From Haematobia irritans (Eukaryota; Arthropoda; Insecta; Diptera; Muscidae): a DNA stretch of 64,000 nt. The stretch is taken from assembly GCF_050003625.1 (NCBI RefSeq), contig NC_134400.1:67722126-67786125 (forward strand), read 5' to 3'. Of this stretch, positions 43,792 to 55,108 are shown piece after piece. The notes beneath the pieces are model-generated. The model was not told where the DNA came from. It saw only the letters and a program-made list of their open reading frames with translations, and did no database searches. A program made the position numbers and the translations under genes. Every line of letters starts with the position of its first letter. The first letter of the stretch is position 1.

Positions 43792-44241
43792 GACCCGATG
43801 GACCCCATCCATTGGCCAGCGGCTGCCACATCAGTGTACGTTTTGTTTCGTCCGTCTTTTTGTGTTGGAGAAGGAGCATCCCCGGGGGCCTTCTCCGTTT
43901 GCTGTTGGCCCGAGCCGGGATGGAGGAGAACCCCGGACCATGGTATTGTTCAGTCTGCCGAAACCTGATCCACCACCGTTCGGTTTCGGTTAGTGTAACC
44001 GGTGCTTGGAGTTGGTGCACAACCGGAACTGCTCCGGCTTAACATCGCTGCGGTAGTATAGTCATACTGACTACGTGGCAGGATGGTGTACCAGCGATAG
44101 CAGCAGTGGGTCGTCTGACTATGCGACCCCCCGACATCTCCCGTACAACAATATTCTCCGCCGCAGCATCTTACACCCAATATTGTTGTTTCAGTTCCGG
44201 ATAGTGCATCGTTTTTGCAATTTAATTGCAACGGGCTCCGA
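43792..44241 (+). pseudogene. Jockey 5' fragment with 2A-like motif and PHD-like finger
   Basis: Reads LLRLLLARAGMEENPGP, then WYCSVCRNLIHHRSVSV; a frameshift follows in the finger. The remainder (SDSSSGSSDYATP...) leads to LQFNCNGLR, the beginning of the endonuclease, where the LOA copy 2 inserted. E-x-N-P-G-P with the upstream Leu-rich stretch is the 2A-like ribosome-skipping motif known from several APE-type LINEs. A stop (TAG) after the finger is shared with the copy at 53110. Confidence 0.75.
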
Positions 44242-44348
44242 TCTTGTATTCAACCGTCGAACGGAACGGACGTGTTTTTAATAGCGGATAAACTCATCGT
44301 AATAGTTACCTACTAAGAATTTCAAGTGTGGTGGGATATTAGCCACCA

Positions 44349-45574
44349 TGCAGCGAAATTCAAAGTCATCCACTGGGTTGCTATCTTCAGGGCCCAGTGG
44401 ACGGGTATCGACTGGAGTTATAAATTTGGACAATGACCAAGAGTTAGGCCCAATTAGTTGATCTGTAGACGGGTCGACAGGTGGCGATACTTTGACAAGT
44501 CGTACTTTTTCTAAGGTAACGACATCAAAAGGAGGTAATCCCTCACGAAAGAGATTCAAGGAACGCAGAAATGCTTTGTTTATCCTAAAGAAGTTAGGAT
44601 CAGTGGACCCAAGCACACTGTCGGCTAAACAAAGCGATTCCTTAAAATGGGCTCAAGGAATTCTTGAGGCTGGAAAAAGGGAACGATTACCGGATGAGCT
44701 GCCATCCTCCAAAAGGGATCAAAGATCGTTTGCCTCAGTTGCTAAAGACAGCCTTGTGATGGCTATAATTAATAAAGGAGCATTGGACGGTATGGCTCCA
44801 AAGCAAAAATAGGGGGAAATTGAGAATGCTCTGTCTGTCGTCTACTCACAGGTGCTGGAAAAGTTTCCCGGTCCAGATCCTCGACACCAAGAGGCTGGTT
44901 GGTATCAAGGATGATTTAAGCTAGTCGCATTTGAGGACCAGAGGTCTATAGAATGTTTTAAAGCTGCTCTGATACTAATTGGTAAAGTTTGGGAAGGAGC
45001 TGCTCTAGGGTTAGTCGACAAGAAAGACATACCGGCTAGACCTAGAGCACATGCGTGGATACCTGCAAACCCTTCTGACCCTGAATCTATTTTAAATAGA
45101 CTGAAACGATGCACTCCAGATCTTCCAACAGCTGATGGGAAGGTTGGCCGTTTGGATGAAGTGGATGGACCAAGACGGCATACAGTGTTTATATTGAACA
45201 CTCAGTCTTTGCCACATCTAGCAAAGTCCCAGGGTCGTGTATGTTATGGCTTTCATTATATCCAAATGAAGGTATATAAAAACGATCAGCTAAAGGATTC
45301 AGAAATGGACAAGCCTCTGTCTGAATCAGAAGTAAGCGGATCCTCTTGCGAAGTCGAGGGAGATACCAAAGTTGAAGACATGGATAGACACCGTATACGA
45401 GAGGAGGTTTCTATTGCCTCAGAACTCACCAAAGTTGAACCTATGGTTATTGCGAGAGTCACCGAGATCTCTGAAGAGAACATTCTTGATGACTCGATTG
45501 AAGCGGCTGATGTGACGATTGTTGAAAATCTCGATGGTCCTACGGATCCTCCAGATAAATCTTCACCATTGTAA
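44349..45574 (+). pseudogene. LOA ORF1, copy 2
   Basis: Same DUF4780-like protein as 35469-36688, with premature stops (TGA near 44460; TAG at ~44810) and a frameshift before 45150. The 3' part is better preserved than in copy 1: KVGRxDEVDGPRRHTVFIL, then an acidic tail rich in Glu ending DPPDKSSPL at TAA 45572-45574, which overlaps the ORF2 start. Confidence 0.75.
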
Positions 45575-47136
45575 GGCTACATGTGCTGCCTTAAAAGTTC
45601 TCCTGATGAAAGGAGACATAGATATAGTTCTTATTCAAGAACCATATGTTTATAGAAACAAAATATGTGAATTAAGTACTCCGGGGTTCAAACTATTGCA
45701 GTATACTGGTAATGATGTAAATCGAGGCTGTATATTTGCTAAAAACGAGCTTAACTTGTTTCTGCTTCCTTCAATGTGCAATGCAGGCACTGTCGTTGCC
45801 AATTTAGAAATACCCAAATGCAAATATTCGGTATCTTCGGTCTACATGGGACATGACAGGGAGATGCCTCCATGTGCCGTTAAGACCTTAGTGGAGGAGT
45901 CACTGAAAACATAGACGAAACTCATTATTGGATGCGATGCGAATGCACATCATAGTATATTGGGAAGTAGTGTACTAATGCAAGGGGAGAGTCGCTAATA
46001 GAGTTTATTTTGCGTACTAATCTGGTAGTTTGCAACAAGGAAGATGCCCCAACCTTTGTCACTAAAAACAGGCAAGAGGTTTTGGACATCATGGCCTCGC
46101 AAGAACTGAATGAAATGATATCTGAGTGGCAGGTATTAAGTGAACACAGCTTCTCAGATCATCGCTACATCAGTTTCAAATTTGATGTCCATATCGCCAA
46201 GGCCATATGTCCGCCAAATGTTAGGAAAGCTGACTGGAATAGGTATCGTTCAATCGTTCAATATAATGATACCGGAAATAACAGAGAGAAATATGAGAAA
46301 TGTACAAGATATCGAACACGCAGTGGAGCGGATTACTAAGGCCTTCAACATCTCACTGAAAGCTGCATGCCCTAGAGGGAAGCCAAGGGGGAAAAATCGA
46401 CCACCATGGTGGTCTACGGAATTAAGCAATATGAGGAAATCCTGCAGGAAGCTCTTTAACAAGGCAAAGTCCACCAGAGTCCCTGAGGATTGGGACGCTT
46501 ACAAGAAGAATCTGAGAGGATACAAGCGAGAACTGTGAAAGGCTCAGCATAACTCTTGGAATGATTACTGCAGCAGTATTGAGAATACGTCCGAGGCTTC
46601 CAGACTACGGAATGTTCTAGCATCCAACAACTCCGCTCCTGGTTTCATTAAAACATCGGAGGGCAATTGGACAACGTCCAGTGAGGAGACGCTGGAGGTA
46701 CTATTGGACACACATTTTCCTGGAAATCAGACGGTTGAACCATGTACTGGCGGTGCCACCGTTGCTCAGCGGTCGTTTTCTGTCGAGGAAATTGTAGATA
46801 TGATAGATATTTATCTTAGAACTAGCGTCGATTCAAGTTTGTTCTCGAAACGACAGCATGCATACTCGAAGGGCAGGTCTACTGAGACCGCATTACATGA
46901 ACTAGTCAGCTTTATTGAAAGCTCACTATCTGTCAAAGAATACACAATCGTGGCGTTTCTAGACATCGAAGGGGCGCTCAATAATGTTCATCCGAGCTCG
47001 ATATTAAATGGACTAACAACTCTGAATGTTCATCCATGTATACTTAGGCTGTTAGACGAACTGCTAATGAAGAGACGTATTTCAGCCACACTAGGACAAG
47101 CAAACATACAAAGGTATGTGAAAAGAGGCACTCCCC

Positions 47137-48518
47137 TGTAACGGCTCTCACACTGGATCCTAACTTCTACTGACCATTGCTACCGAATGTTCCGACCTTG
47201 CTCAGTGGAGGGGGGGTGTTCTTGTCGCCGAAGTTAGATCCCAGCCGCTTACACCAACAATAAAATTTTAATGGTAGCATACACTTTTTTTTTCATAATG
47301 ACAAACCTAGTTAGCTATTTAAAAGAAAACGGAACCGGTCCCGGAAAATGGATATCTAGGTGTCATTGATATCCGATCGGTTATCCCACCCTGCCTTGCC
47401 GACCAAGATGTTTGTCAGCCCTAACGACACTCTACACGCTCAAACCTTCAATTTCGAAAATTAAACGCAAATACTTTAATAATAATATTGCATATTTTTA
47501 GGAATCATTATATTGACAATTATTTCTAGATCAACAAATAAATTAAAGGGGAATTAAAAATTATGTTAAATTGCAAAAAGTGGCCTATCTCAATATTTTA
47601 AAATTCTAATACAAGAAAACAAATCAGAATTAGTTGAATAATCTTAAATAATGAAAATTCCCATCATCCATAGATATATAACAAATTAAGAAGATAAAAA
47701 AAAACAAAGATTCTTTAATACTCACGAAATTATTTGAGTTGCTCAGCCAACAAGCGCTTGTGGACCAGTATTTGAGTTACAGTTTCTTAATATAACTTGA
47801 AAAGAATAATTTAAATTAAGAGTATATACATATATAAATGAGTAGGTTTGCGGTTTCCATAGTATTTTCTGGAAAACGTTGATCTATATTGATTGTAATT
47901 TTTCAAAGTGTAGGCCAGACAGGGCTCTAGAAATAATTTCCTTATATATGATTTTCTTTTGATACCCGGATTCTTTGTTGCTTCATGTAATTTATAGCGA
48001 ATTGCGATATTTAGGTAAATTTGGGATATTTATGCCGCATTAATTGCCATTTTGAAAGCCTTTTTTCTTTCACAATCCAATTTAATTGTGCGTTTCAGCC
48101 ATGTCAAAATTCCATATGCCAATTTTGCAATCTGTGGGATAGTCATCCCACAGATCCAAAAGATCTGTGTCCAAATAACAGCCTTGTCCAACTTCCTGTG
48201 ATTTAATGATGTCAAACCAATATTCAAATTTAAAAAAAATTAAAGGATTTCGGCTAAAGATAAAAATTGTATTTCGCAGCTAATTGCAATAAATCTTATT
48301 CGCAAATCAAAACCAATTTCTCTTTATTTTTTTTTCAAAATCTTTGCTTGCAACTTATTATGATTGTGAAGTCGATCCAGAATGAAAATTTTCTATTTTC
48401 CAATTGACACATGAATGAAAGGCATTTCAATTTTTCAATTGCCTTTTTTCCAAAAAAAAAAAACTGAATTTAAAGTTTTCAAAGTAAAACTGTGCAAGTG
48501 CGTGAAACCCCCGTCATA
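47137..48518 (-). repeat. LTR (3') of non-coding LTR element
   Basis: Plus-strand ends TGTAACGG...CGTCATA. Differs from its partner by poly-T/A length changes and a few substitutions. Confidence 0.88.
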
Positions 48519-49197
48519 AAATACACCACCTGTACTAAAAAAAAAAAAAAAAATCTTATTTCCAGATGTCTTTAGCATGGTATATCCCGCTTCCTTTTCC
48601 ATCCGCGTCTTCAAGTTCGTAATATACATGTTTTATAACTATTTTACTCAATGTGAAAAAAAAAAATTCTTCGAGTTGCAAATGTTTATACACAAACTGA
48701 TAGTATTCTACTCTTGAAGATTATCACGTGTAGAATGTTTTCCTTTACCATTCCATTTTCTTAGAAACAAATATAAAAAAAAACTATTGAATATGATCAT
48801 TGTAGGTAGATAACCACTATTTAGTATCAAAATCCTTCTTAAATGATCTTATTCAACATATAGCACTAAAATTTTTACCACTCACTAACATCTAATGCCA
48901 AAGTAAAACTCTGTCATGTGAGTAAGATCCCAACTGTACTCAGGACCAAAATTCTCAAACATTCTAGAGTGATTATTCTGACCAACCCAAAAAAAATTTA
49001 TCTAAGTTTGGCTTTAAATCCCACATGAATGAATGCAAATTAAAGAATCCAAAACAGATAAATATTTCTAAATTTGGTTTTTTTTTTTTTGTTGATCTGT
49101 CATTATATGGGGAAATATCGATAGATGAACATGAACATGATTTGTTATCAAAGTTTATGTAAATTAATTACTCTATATTTTTTTCCACCGATATCGG

Positions 49198-49215
49198 GCC
49201 CCACGTTGGGCGCCA
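49198..49215 (-). promoter_or_regulatory. tRNA-Lys primer-binding site
   Basis: Minus strand TGGCGCCCAACGTGGGGC, nine bases after the LTR end. It matches the Lys-type primer site used by gypsy-group elements. Confidence 0.88.
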
Positions 49216-49224
49216 TTTATTTTA

Positions 49225-50603
49225 TGTAACGGCTCTCACACTGGATCCTAACTTCTACTGACCATTGCTACCGAATGTTCCGACCTTGCTCAGTGGAGGG
49301 GGGGTGTTCTTGTCGCCGAAGTTAGATCCCAGCCGCTTACACCAACAATAAAATTTTAATGGTAGCATACACTTTTTTTCATAATGACAAACCTAGTTAG
49401 CTATTTAAAAGAAAACGGAACCGGTCCCGGAAAATGGATATCTAGGTGTCATTGATATCCGATCGGTTATCCCACCCTGCCTTGCCGACCAAGATGTTTG
49501 TCAGCCCTAACGACACTCTACACGCTCAAACCTTCAATTTCGAAAATTAAACGCAAATACTTTAATAATAATATTGCATATTTTTAGGAATCATTATATT
49601 GACAATTATTTCTAGATCAACAAATAAATTAAAGGGGAATTAAAAATTATGTTAAATTGCAAAAAGTGGCCTATCTCAATATTTTAAAATTCTAATACAA
49701 GAAAACAAATCAGAATTAGTTGAATAATCTTAAATAATGAAAATTCCCATCATCCATAGATATATAACAAATTAAGAAGAAAAAAAAAAACAAAGATTCT
49801 TTAATACTCACGAAATTATTTGAGTTGCTCAGCCAACAAGCGCTTGTGGACCAGTATTTGAGTTACAGTTTCTTAATATAACTTGAAAAGAATAATTTAA
49901 ATTAAGAGTATATACATATATAAATGAGTAGGTTTGCGGTTTCCATAGTATTTTCTGGAAAACGTTGATCTATATTGATTGTAATTTTTCAAAGTGTAGG
50001 CCAGACAGGGCTCTAGAAATAATTTCCTTATATATGATTTTCTTTTGATACCCGGATTCTTTGTTGCTTCATGTAATTTATAGCGAATTGCGATATTTAG
50101 GTAAATTTGGGATATTTATGCCGCATTAATTGCCATTTTGAAAGCCTTTTTTCTTTCACAATCCAATTTAATTGTGCGTTTCAGCCATGTCAAAATTCCA
50201 TATGCCAATTTTGCAATCTGTGGGATAGTCATCCCACAGATCCAAAAGATCTGTGTCCAAATAACAGCCTTGTCCATCTTCCTGTGATTTAATGATGTCA
50301 AACCAATATTCAAATTTAAAAAAATTAAAGGATTTCGACTAAAGATAAAAATTGTATTTCGCAGCTAATTGCAATAAATCTTATTCGCAAATCAAAACCA
50401 ATTTCTCTTTATTTTTTTTTTTTCAAAATCTTTGCTTGCAACTTATTATGATTGTGAAGTCGATCCAGAATGAAAATTTTCTATTTTCCAATTGACACAT
50501 GAATGAAAGGCATTTCAATTTTTCAATTGCCTTCTTTCCAAAAAAAAACTGAATTTAAATTTTTCAAAGTAAAACTGTGCAAGTGCGTGAAACCCCCGTC
50601 ATA
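49225..50603 (-). repeat. LTR (5') of non-coding LTR element
   Basis: 1379 bp. It contains a 65-codon minus-strand frame (50116-50313), also present in the other LTR at 48030-48227 with one residue changed. Conservation between LTRs of one insertion says nothing about coding. Confidence 0.88.
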
Positions 50604-52454
50604 CCCCAAGGAGGAGTTCTATCACCTCTTTTTTGGAATGTTGCTATAAATAACCTTCTGGTTACCCTATAATAAGAAAGGATAAAAGTGGTGGCATACG
50701 CAGATGATGTGGCTCTGGCAGTCAGGGGAAAATTCCCATCCACAATCAGAGATATTATTCAGAGGGCCCTCCGGATGACTGAGAAATGGGCGAAAGACAA
50801 TGGTCTTGGGGTAAATCCTGCAAAGACAGAATTTGTCATGTACTGCAAAGATCGCAAAACTCCCACGGTTAGGCCTATTTCCTTAGGGGGTATTGAAATT
50901 TCCTTTGGTGAGTGTGCAAAATACCTTGCCGTTATTTTGGACAGGAAGCTGAACTTTAAGCTTAATATTGAAGAAAGGACGAGAAAAGCAACGGTAGCTT
51001 TGTACTCGTGCAAAAAGGCAATAGGAAAAAAGTGGGGACTAAAACCAAAAATTGTGCATTGGCTATACACGGCAGTGGTTAGACCTATAATGCTATATGG
51101 TGTTGTAGTCTGGTGGTCGGCACTTCAGAAACCGACTTGTTTAGATAAAGTTCAGCGTATGGAGTGTTGGTGTATTTCAGGCGCATTCAGCAAGACAGGA
51201 ACAAATTCCCTTAATGTCATGCTGCATCTATTGCCTTTAGACATTTTGGCCAAACAGTCAGCTGCAACAACGGCTGTGCGGTTGCGCGAGCTATCGCTGT
51301 GGTCGGAAAAAAGTTACGGTCACAGTTCGGTCCTCAAAATAATGCCAGATGTGCCTAACGTATTGGATTACACTTTGGCGAGTCCACTTTTCGACAAAAA
51401 GTTTGAGACTCTAATCCCCAACCGTGAGGCGTGGTACACACAGACCCCGGGGAATAAGGAATATATAGATTTCTACACTGATGGCTCCAAATTGGATGGA
51501 CAAGTGGGGTTCGGAGTATATTCTAATGATCTGGAACTTCGAATAGCGAAAAGATTACCTAATCACTGTAGTGTTTTTCAGGCTGAAATATTAGCAATAA
51601 GAGAGGTGGCGAATTGGATGAGAAGTAATGTTCCAAAAATGTGGGCATTAATATATACTCAGACAGTCAACCTGCAATAAAATCTTGGGACTCTGTGTTC
51701 CTCAACTCGACAACGGCCATCAACTGCCGCAAATCTCAATCAATGAGATGGCTGAGCAGTACAATATTCACCTAATATGGGTGCCTGGCCATAGGAACAT
51801 ACAGGGGAACTGCGAAGCAGATGAGTTGGCAAGGCTAGGGACTTCCTTACATATTCCAGGGGAACTAGAATTTGTTGGTATGTCCCTAGCTACCTGCAAG
51901 CTCATGCTGCGTGAGAAGGCTGATATAATGGCAAATGTTCGATGGGAGAATTGCAAGGGTTGTAACGACACCAAGCAAATATGGCCCCATTTAAACTTAA
52001 ACCGCACACTAGATATGCTAATGTTCTCGAGACGTCAGATATCACTCCTGATATCTGCTATAACGGGTCGCTGCCTAATAGGCGATTTTCCAAAAACTAT
52101 TGGCGCGAAGTATAATGACTATTGTATGAGCTGTCATGATGCGGAGGAAAAAGAATCAATTAAACACCTCTTGTGTGAGTGTCCTGCATTTTGTGTAAAG
52201 CGCAAGCAATTTTTAGGAGTATATAGCTTCTGATTACTGGCGGATCTGGAAAACGTTAACTTAAGCAGTCTGCTAATGTTTGTGGAACAATCTGGTTGGT
52301 TTAGCGAAGAAAAATAATCGAGAAGGTTCAGCGGTTGAAACTAGAAGTGCCTATATGTAATAGGTACTTTTAGTTAATGTGGTATCACAATGGACTGAAT
52401 AGTCTAAGTGAGTCTGAATCTTAATCGGGCTGCCACTTTAACCTAACCTAACCT

Positions 52455-52513
52455 AACGGGCTCGGAGGTAAGATTAGTGAAATCGTAGACTTTATGAATC
52501 GGAAGAGGATAAG
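52455..52513 (+). repeat. Jockey endonuclease stub after LOA copy 2
   Basis: Continues the Jockey sequence interrupted at 44241 (GAGGTAAGATTAGTGAAATC), then breaks after GGAAGAGGATAAG into the duplicated block. Confidence 0.8.
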
Positions 52514-53108
52514 GCCCCATCGAATGCTTCTTACACCCCACGCCTAACACTATAATAGGCGTTGTCTTTTCCAGAGATCTAATTGAACGCACCCCAGAAG
52601 AAATCATTGATGGTTTCAAACATGAAGGAGCAATTGGCTGCAGAAAAGTGACTCGTCTTTCGGAAGGCAAGGTAGTAAACACTTCTATGCATATCCTTGA
52701 TTTCAAACTATCCAGCTCCCATCTGAGGTAAAAAGCGGCCAAAATAGAATCGTATATTTATCTCACGGATTCAACCACATCTATAAGAGCTGAGATGCAA
52801 CTACGCTTTGGCCTAAATCCAGATTGTCGTTGTGTAAATAAGTGCGAGGAATCGATGTAAGTGATCATCTGTTGATGCATAATCTTCTCAATTACTTTCG
52901 ATAAATAGAAATTGGTCTGAACTCACTATTAACCTTGGGTATAGTTAGTATCTGTGATCGTTTCTATTACGCAAGGAAATTTGATTTAGTCAAGATGTTA
53001 TTAAACACATATGTGAAGTACGGAAGGAGATTGGTTAAAAGCATTTTTATGAGTTTCGGACTGATACCATCTGCCCCCACACAATCCCACGGCGGCGGGT
53101 TCTTTGCA
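52514..53108. pseudogene. LINE ORF1-like (+) and RT (-) fragments, copy 2
   Basis: Repeats 43178-43791 in the same back-to-back arrangement: the plus-strand ORF1-like piece (IGVVFSRDLIERTPEEIIDG), then the minus-strand RT piece (GADGISPKLIKMLLTNLLPY) ending near 53108. It differs by a 14-bp loss near 52740 and scattered changes. Confidence 0.65.
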
Positions 53109-53117
53109 CCGGATTGA

Positions 53118-54768
53118 CCCGATGGACCCCATCCATTGGCCAGCGGCTGCCACATCAGTGTACGTGTTGTTTCGTCCGTCTTTTTGTGTTGGAGAAGGTG
53201 CATCCCGGGGAGCCTTCCCCGTTTGCTGTTGGTCCGAGCCGGGATAGAGGAGAACCCCGGATCATGGTATTGTTCAGTCTGCCGAAACCTGATCCACCAC
53301 CGTTCGGTTTCGGTCAGGTGTAACCGGTGCTTGGAGTGGGTGCATTACCGGAACTGCTCCGGCTTAACATCGCTGCGGTAGTTTAGTCATACTGACTACG
53401 TGGCAGGATGCTGTATCAGCGATAGCAGCAGTGGGTCGTCTGACTATGCGACCCCCCCGACATCTCCCGTACAACAATATTCTCCGCCGCAGTATCTTAC
53501 ACCCAATATTGTTGTTCCAGTTCCGGATAGTGCATCGTTTTTGCAATTTAATTGCAACGGGCTCCGAGGTAAGATTCGTGAAATCGTAGACTTTATGAAT
53601 CGGAAGAGGATAAGGGTCGCGGCGATCCAGGATACTAAGCTGAATTCCACCTGCAGCCTATCCCGCTTGTACCAGACACTAGTGACCCGTATATGGAATG
53701 TATGGGGGTAGCAGTCAAGTCTGGGGCTGCCGAGATAGAGCTATACAATGTGTATATACCGCCGGTTGGTAGCTGTGCTCCAGGTTATAACCCAAACATT
53801 GAGTGGCTGTTGTGCGGGCATAACCGATTGGTTCTAGGAGACTTTAATGCCCACCATGAACTTTGGCATTCACTCCTAGGTAATGAATAGAGAGGCATAG
53901 CTTTGGCAGAGCAGATAGATGACTCCACATTTTGCACGGTGAACGAAGATGCCCCCGCGAGAATTATGGGTGATTGCAGCAGTTCGCCAGATTTATCCTT
54001 AGCGTCGCCTGGTCTGATAAATGACGTTTCCTGGCAACCCGTCATTTCACTGGGATCGGACCACCTCCCCATAATTCTCACTATTAACCGATTTCATAAC
54101 CTCTGAACGCCGATTTCATAACCTCTGAACGCCGGACGTATATCAATCAAAAGAAAGCCAACTGGGGATGCTTCAGAGAATACACTGATCGCAGCTTCAG
54201 TGAACTCCCGTCCCCCTCACATGTTCATGTTGCCCAGAGGGCGTTCCGGGACATCATCAACGCAGCAGCCGCTCGCTTCATACCCGCTGGTCGAATTGCC
54301 CAAGTGAGGCCCAACTTCCCAGCCGAGGCGGCGGGACACGCAGACGAGCGTGATGAACGCCGTCGTGCTAACCCTGCTGATCCTAGAATCAGAGAACTAA
54401 ATCTAGAGATTAGTAAGATAGTCGACGAGCACAAACGGAACACTTGGTTAGAGCGCCTGAAGCAATGTAACTTAGGCACAGGAACTGGTAAATTGTGGTC
54501 GACAGTGAGAGCCCTCTCGAGCCCCGCTACAAGGGATAATGGGATTTCAGTCGGCTTTGGCGACGTGACTGTGACTGATCCGAAGAGATGCGCCAAATAC
54601 TTCAACCGACAATTTGTCGAGCATCCCGAGATTGATAGAGCGAAAAGGAGAGCCACTCGTCGCACTGGTGGTCTCCGAGCCGATGACACACCACAATTTA
54701 CCACAGCCGAAGTTACCAATGTGCGAAACCATCCAAGGCGCTGGGCCCCGACAGAATTTCAATGCTAA
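53118..54768 (+). pseudogene. Jockey ORF2 5' half: 2A-like, PHD-like, endonuclease, pre-RT
   Basis: In one frame: PRLLLVRAGIEENPGS (a 2A-like motif whose last Pro is Ser here), then CSVC...RCNRCLEWVHYRNCSGL (a PHD-like C-x2-C...C-x2-C-x4-H-x3-C finger), a TAG, a Ser/Pro-rich linker, then LQFNCNGLRGKIREIVDFMN and RVAAIQDTKLN. The endonuclease continues in shifted frames: ECMGVAVKSGAAEIELYNVY, LGDFNAHHELWHSLLGN (followed by TAG) and LGSDHLPIILTI. The pre-RT segment runs 54304-54768. No in-frame ATG precedes the 2A-like stretch in this copy, so the start is lost or lies outside. Confidence 0.8.
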
Positions 54769-55108
54769 TGCTGAAGCACCTGCGAATACTGGCAGTTGAG
54801 TACCTGACCAGACTCCTCAATTTGTCCTTGGAATCACTCATTATACCCGATGTCTGGAAGATGGGAAGAGTGATTCCACTACTGAAGCCAGGCAAAGATT
54901 CGAGTAAAGGTGAATCGTACAGACCGATATCCCTTCTCTCGCCAGTAGGCAAGACACTTGAGGCACTACTCCTCCCCAGCCTTGTGGAGAATTTTCCAGC
55001 TGCCCACCATCAACATGGTTTCCGTAGGGTACACAGTACGACGACAGCCTTACATGCCATTTCACACATATCAATAGGGGACTTAATCAGCCCAAGCCGT
55101 GTCATAGG

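Larger units (their letters stand above)
47137..50603 (-). mobile_element. Non-coding LTR retrotransposon with 1.38-kb LTRs (LARD-like)
   Basis: Two direct ~1.38-kb repeats (47137-48518 and 49225-50603), nearly identical, enclose a 706-bp interior. The whole is flanked by CCCC (47133-47136 and 50604-50607), and copy 1 of the host LOA shows the empty site (ACTCCCCAAGG). A tRNA-Lys-type primer site in the interior next to the right-hand LTR shows that the element reads on the minus strand. The interior has no gag or pol. Large LTRs, a PBS and no coding define a non-autonomous LTR element that depends on an unknown partner. I do not recognise the family. Confidence 0.88.
45531..52233 (+). pseudogene. 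LOA ORF2, copy 2 (45531-47136 and 50604-52233)
   Basis: Endonuclease (LQINLHHCKATC, IVLIQEPYVY) ends at a TAG at 45912-45914. Later pieces include the linker (RPPWWSTELSNMRKSCRKLF). The RT start is deleted: EEIV is joined to DMIDIYLRTSV. SIESSLSVKEYTIVAF-type motif A is present. The LTR element then interrupts between RGTP and QGGVL. After it, two stops precede KVVAYADDVALAVRG. The connection to RNase H (FYTDGSKLDGQVGFGVYS, WVPGHRNIQGNCEADELA) is frameshifted near 51680. The C-terminal CCHC-like box (CMSCHDAEEKESIKHLLCEC) is kept. Confidence 0.85.
44242..52454 (+). mobile_element. LOA-clade LINE, copy 2, split by an LTR element
   Basis: Inserted into Jockey endonuclease DNA with a 12-bp target duplication that has one mismatch (AACGGGCTCCGA at 44230-44241; AACGGGCTCGGA at 52455-52466). 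The 5' end TCTTGTATTCAACCGTCG is as in copy 1. The 3' end is GGGCTGCCACTTTAACCTAA with a (CCTAA)n tail. Inside lie a ~290-bp deletion near 46800 (between the ORF2 linker and RT) and a 3467-bp LTR element at 47137-50603. It is more decayed than copy 1. Confidence 0.87.

Noticed and set aside
48030..48227. 65-residue frame conserved in both LTRs of the non-coding LTR element
   Set aside because: LTRs of one insertion are identical by mechanism, so conservation carries no information; no known domain. Noted in the LTR entry only.
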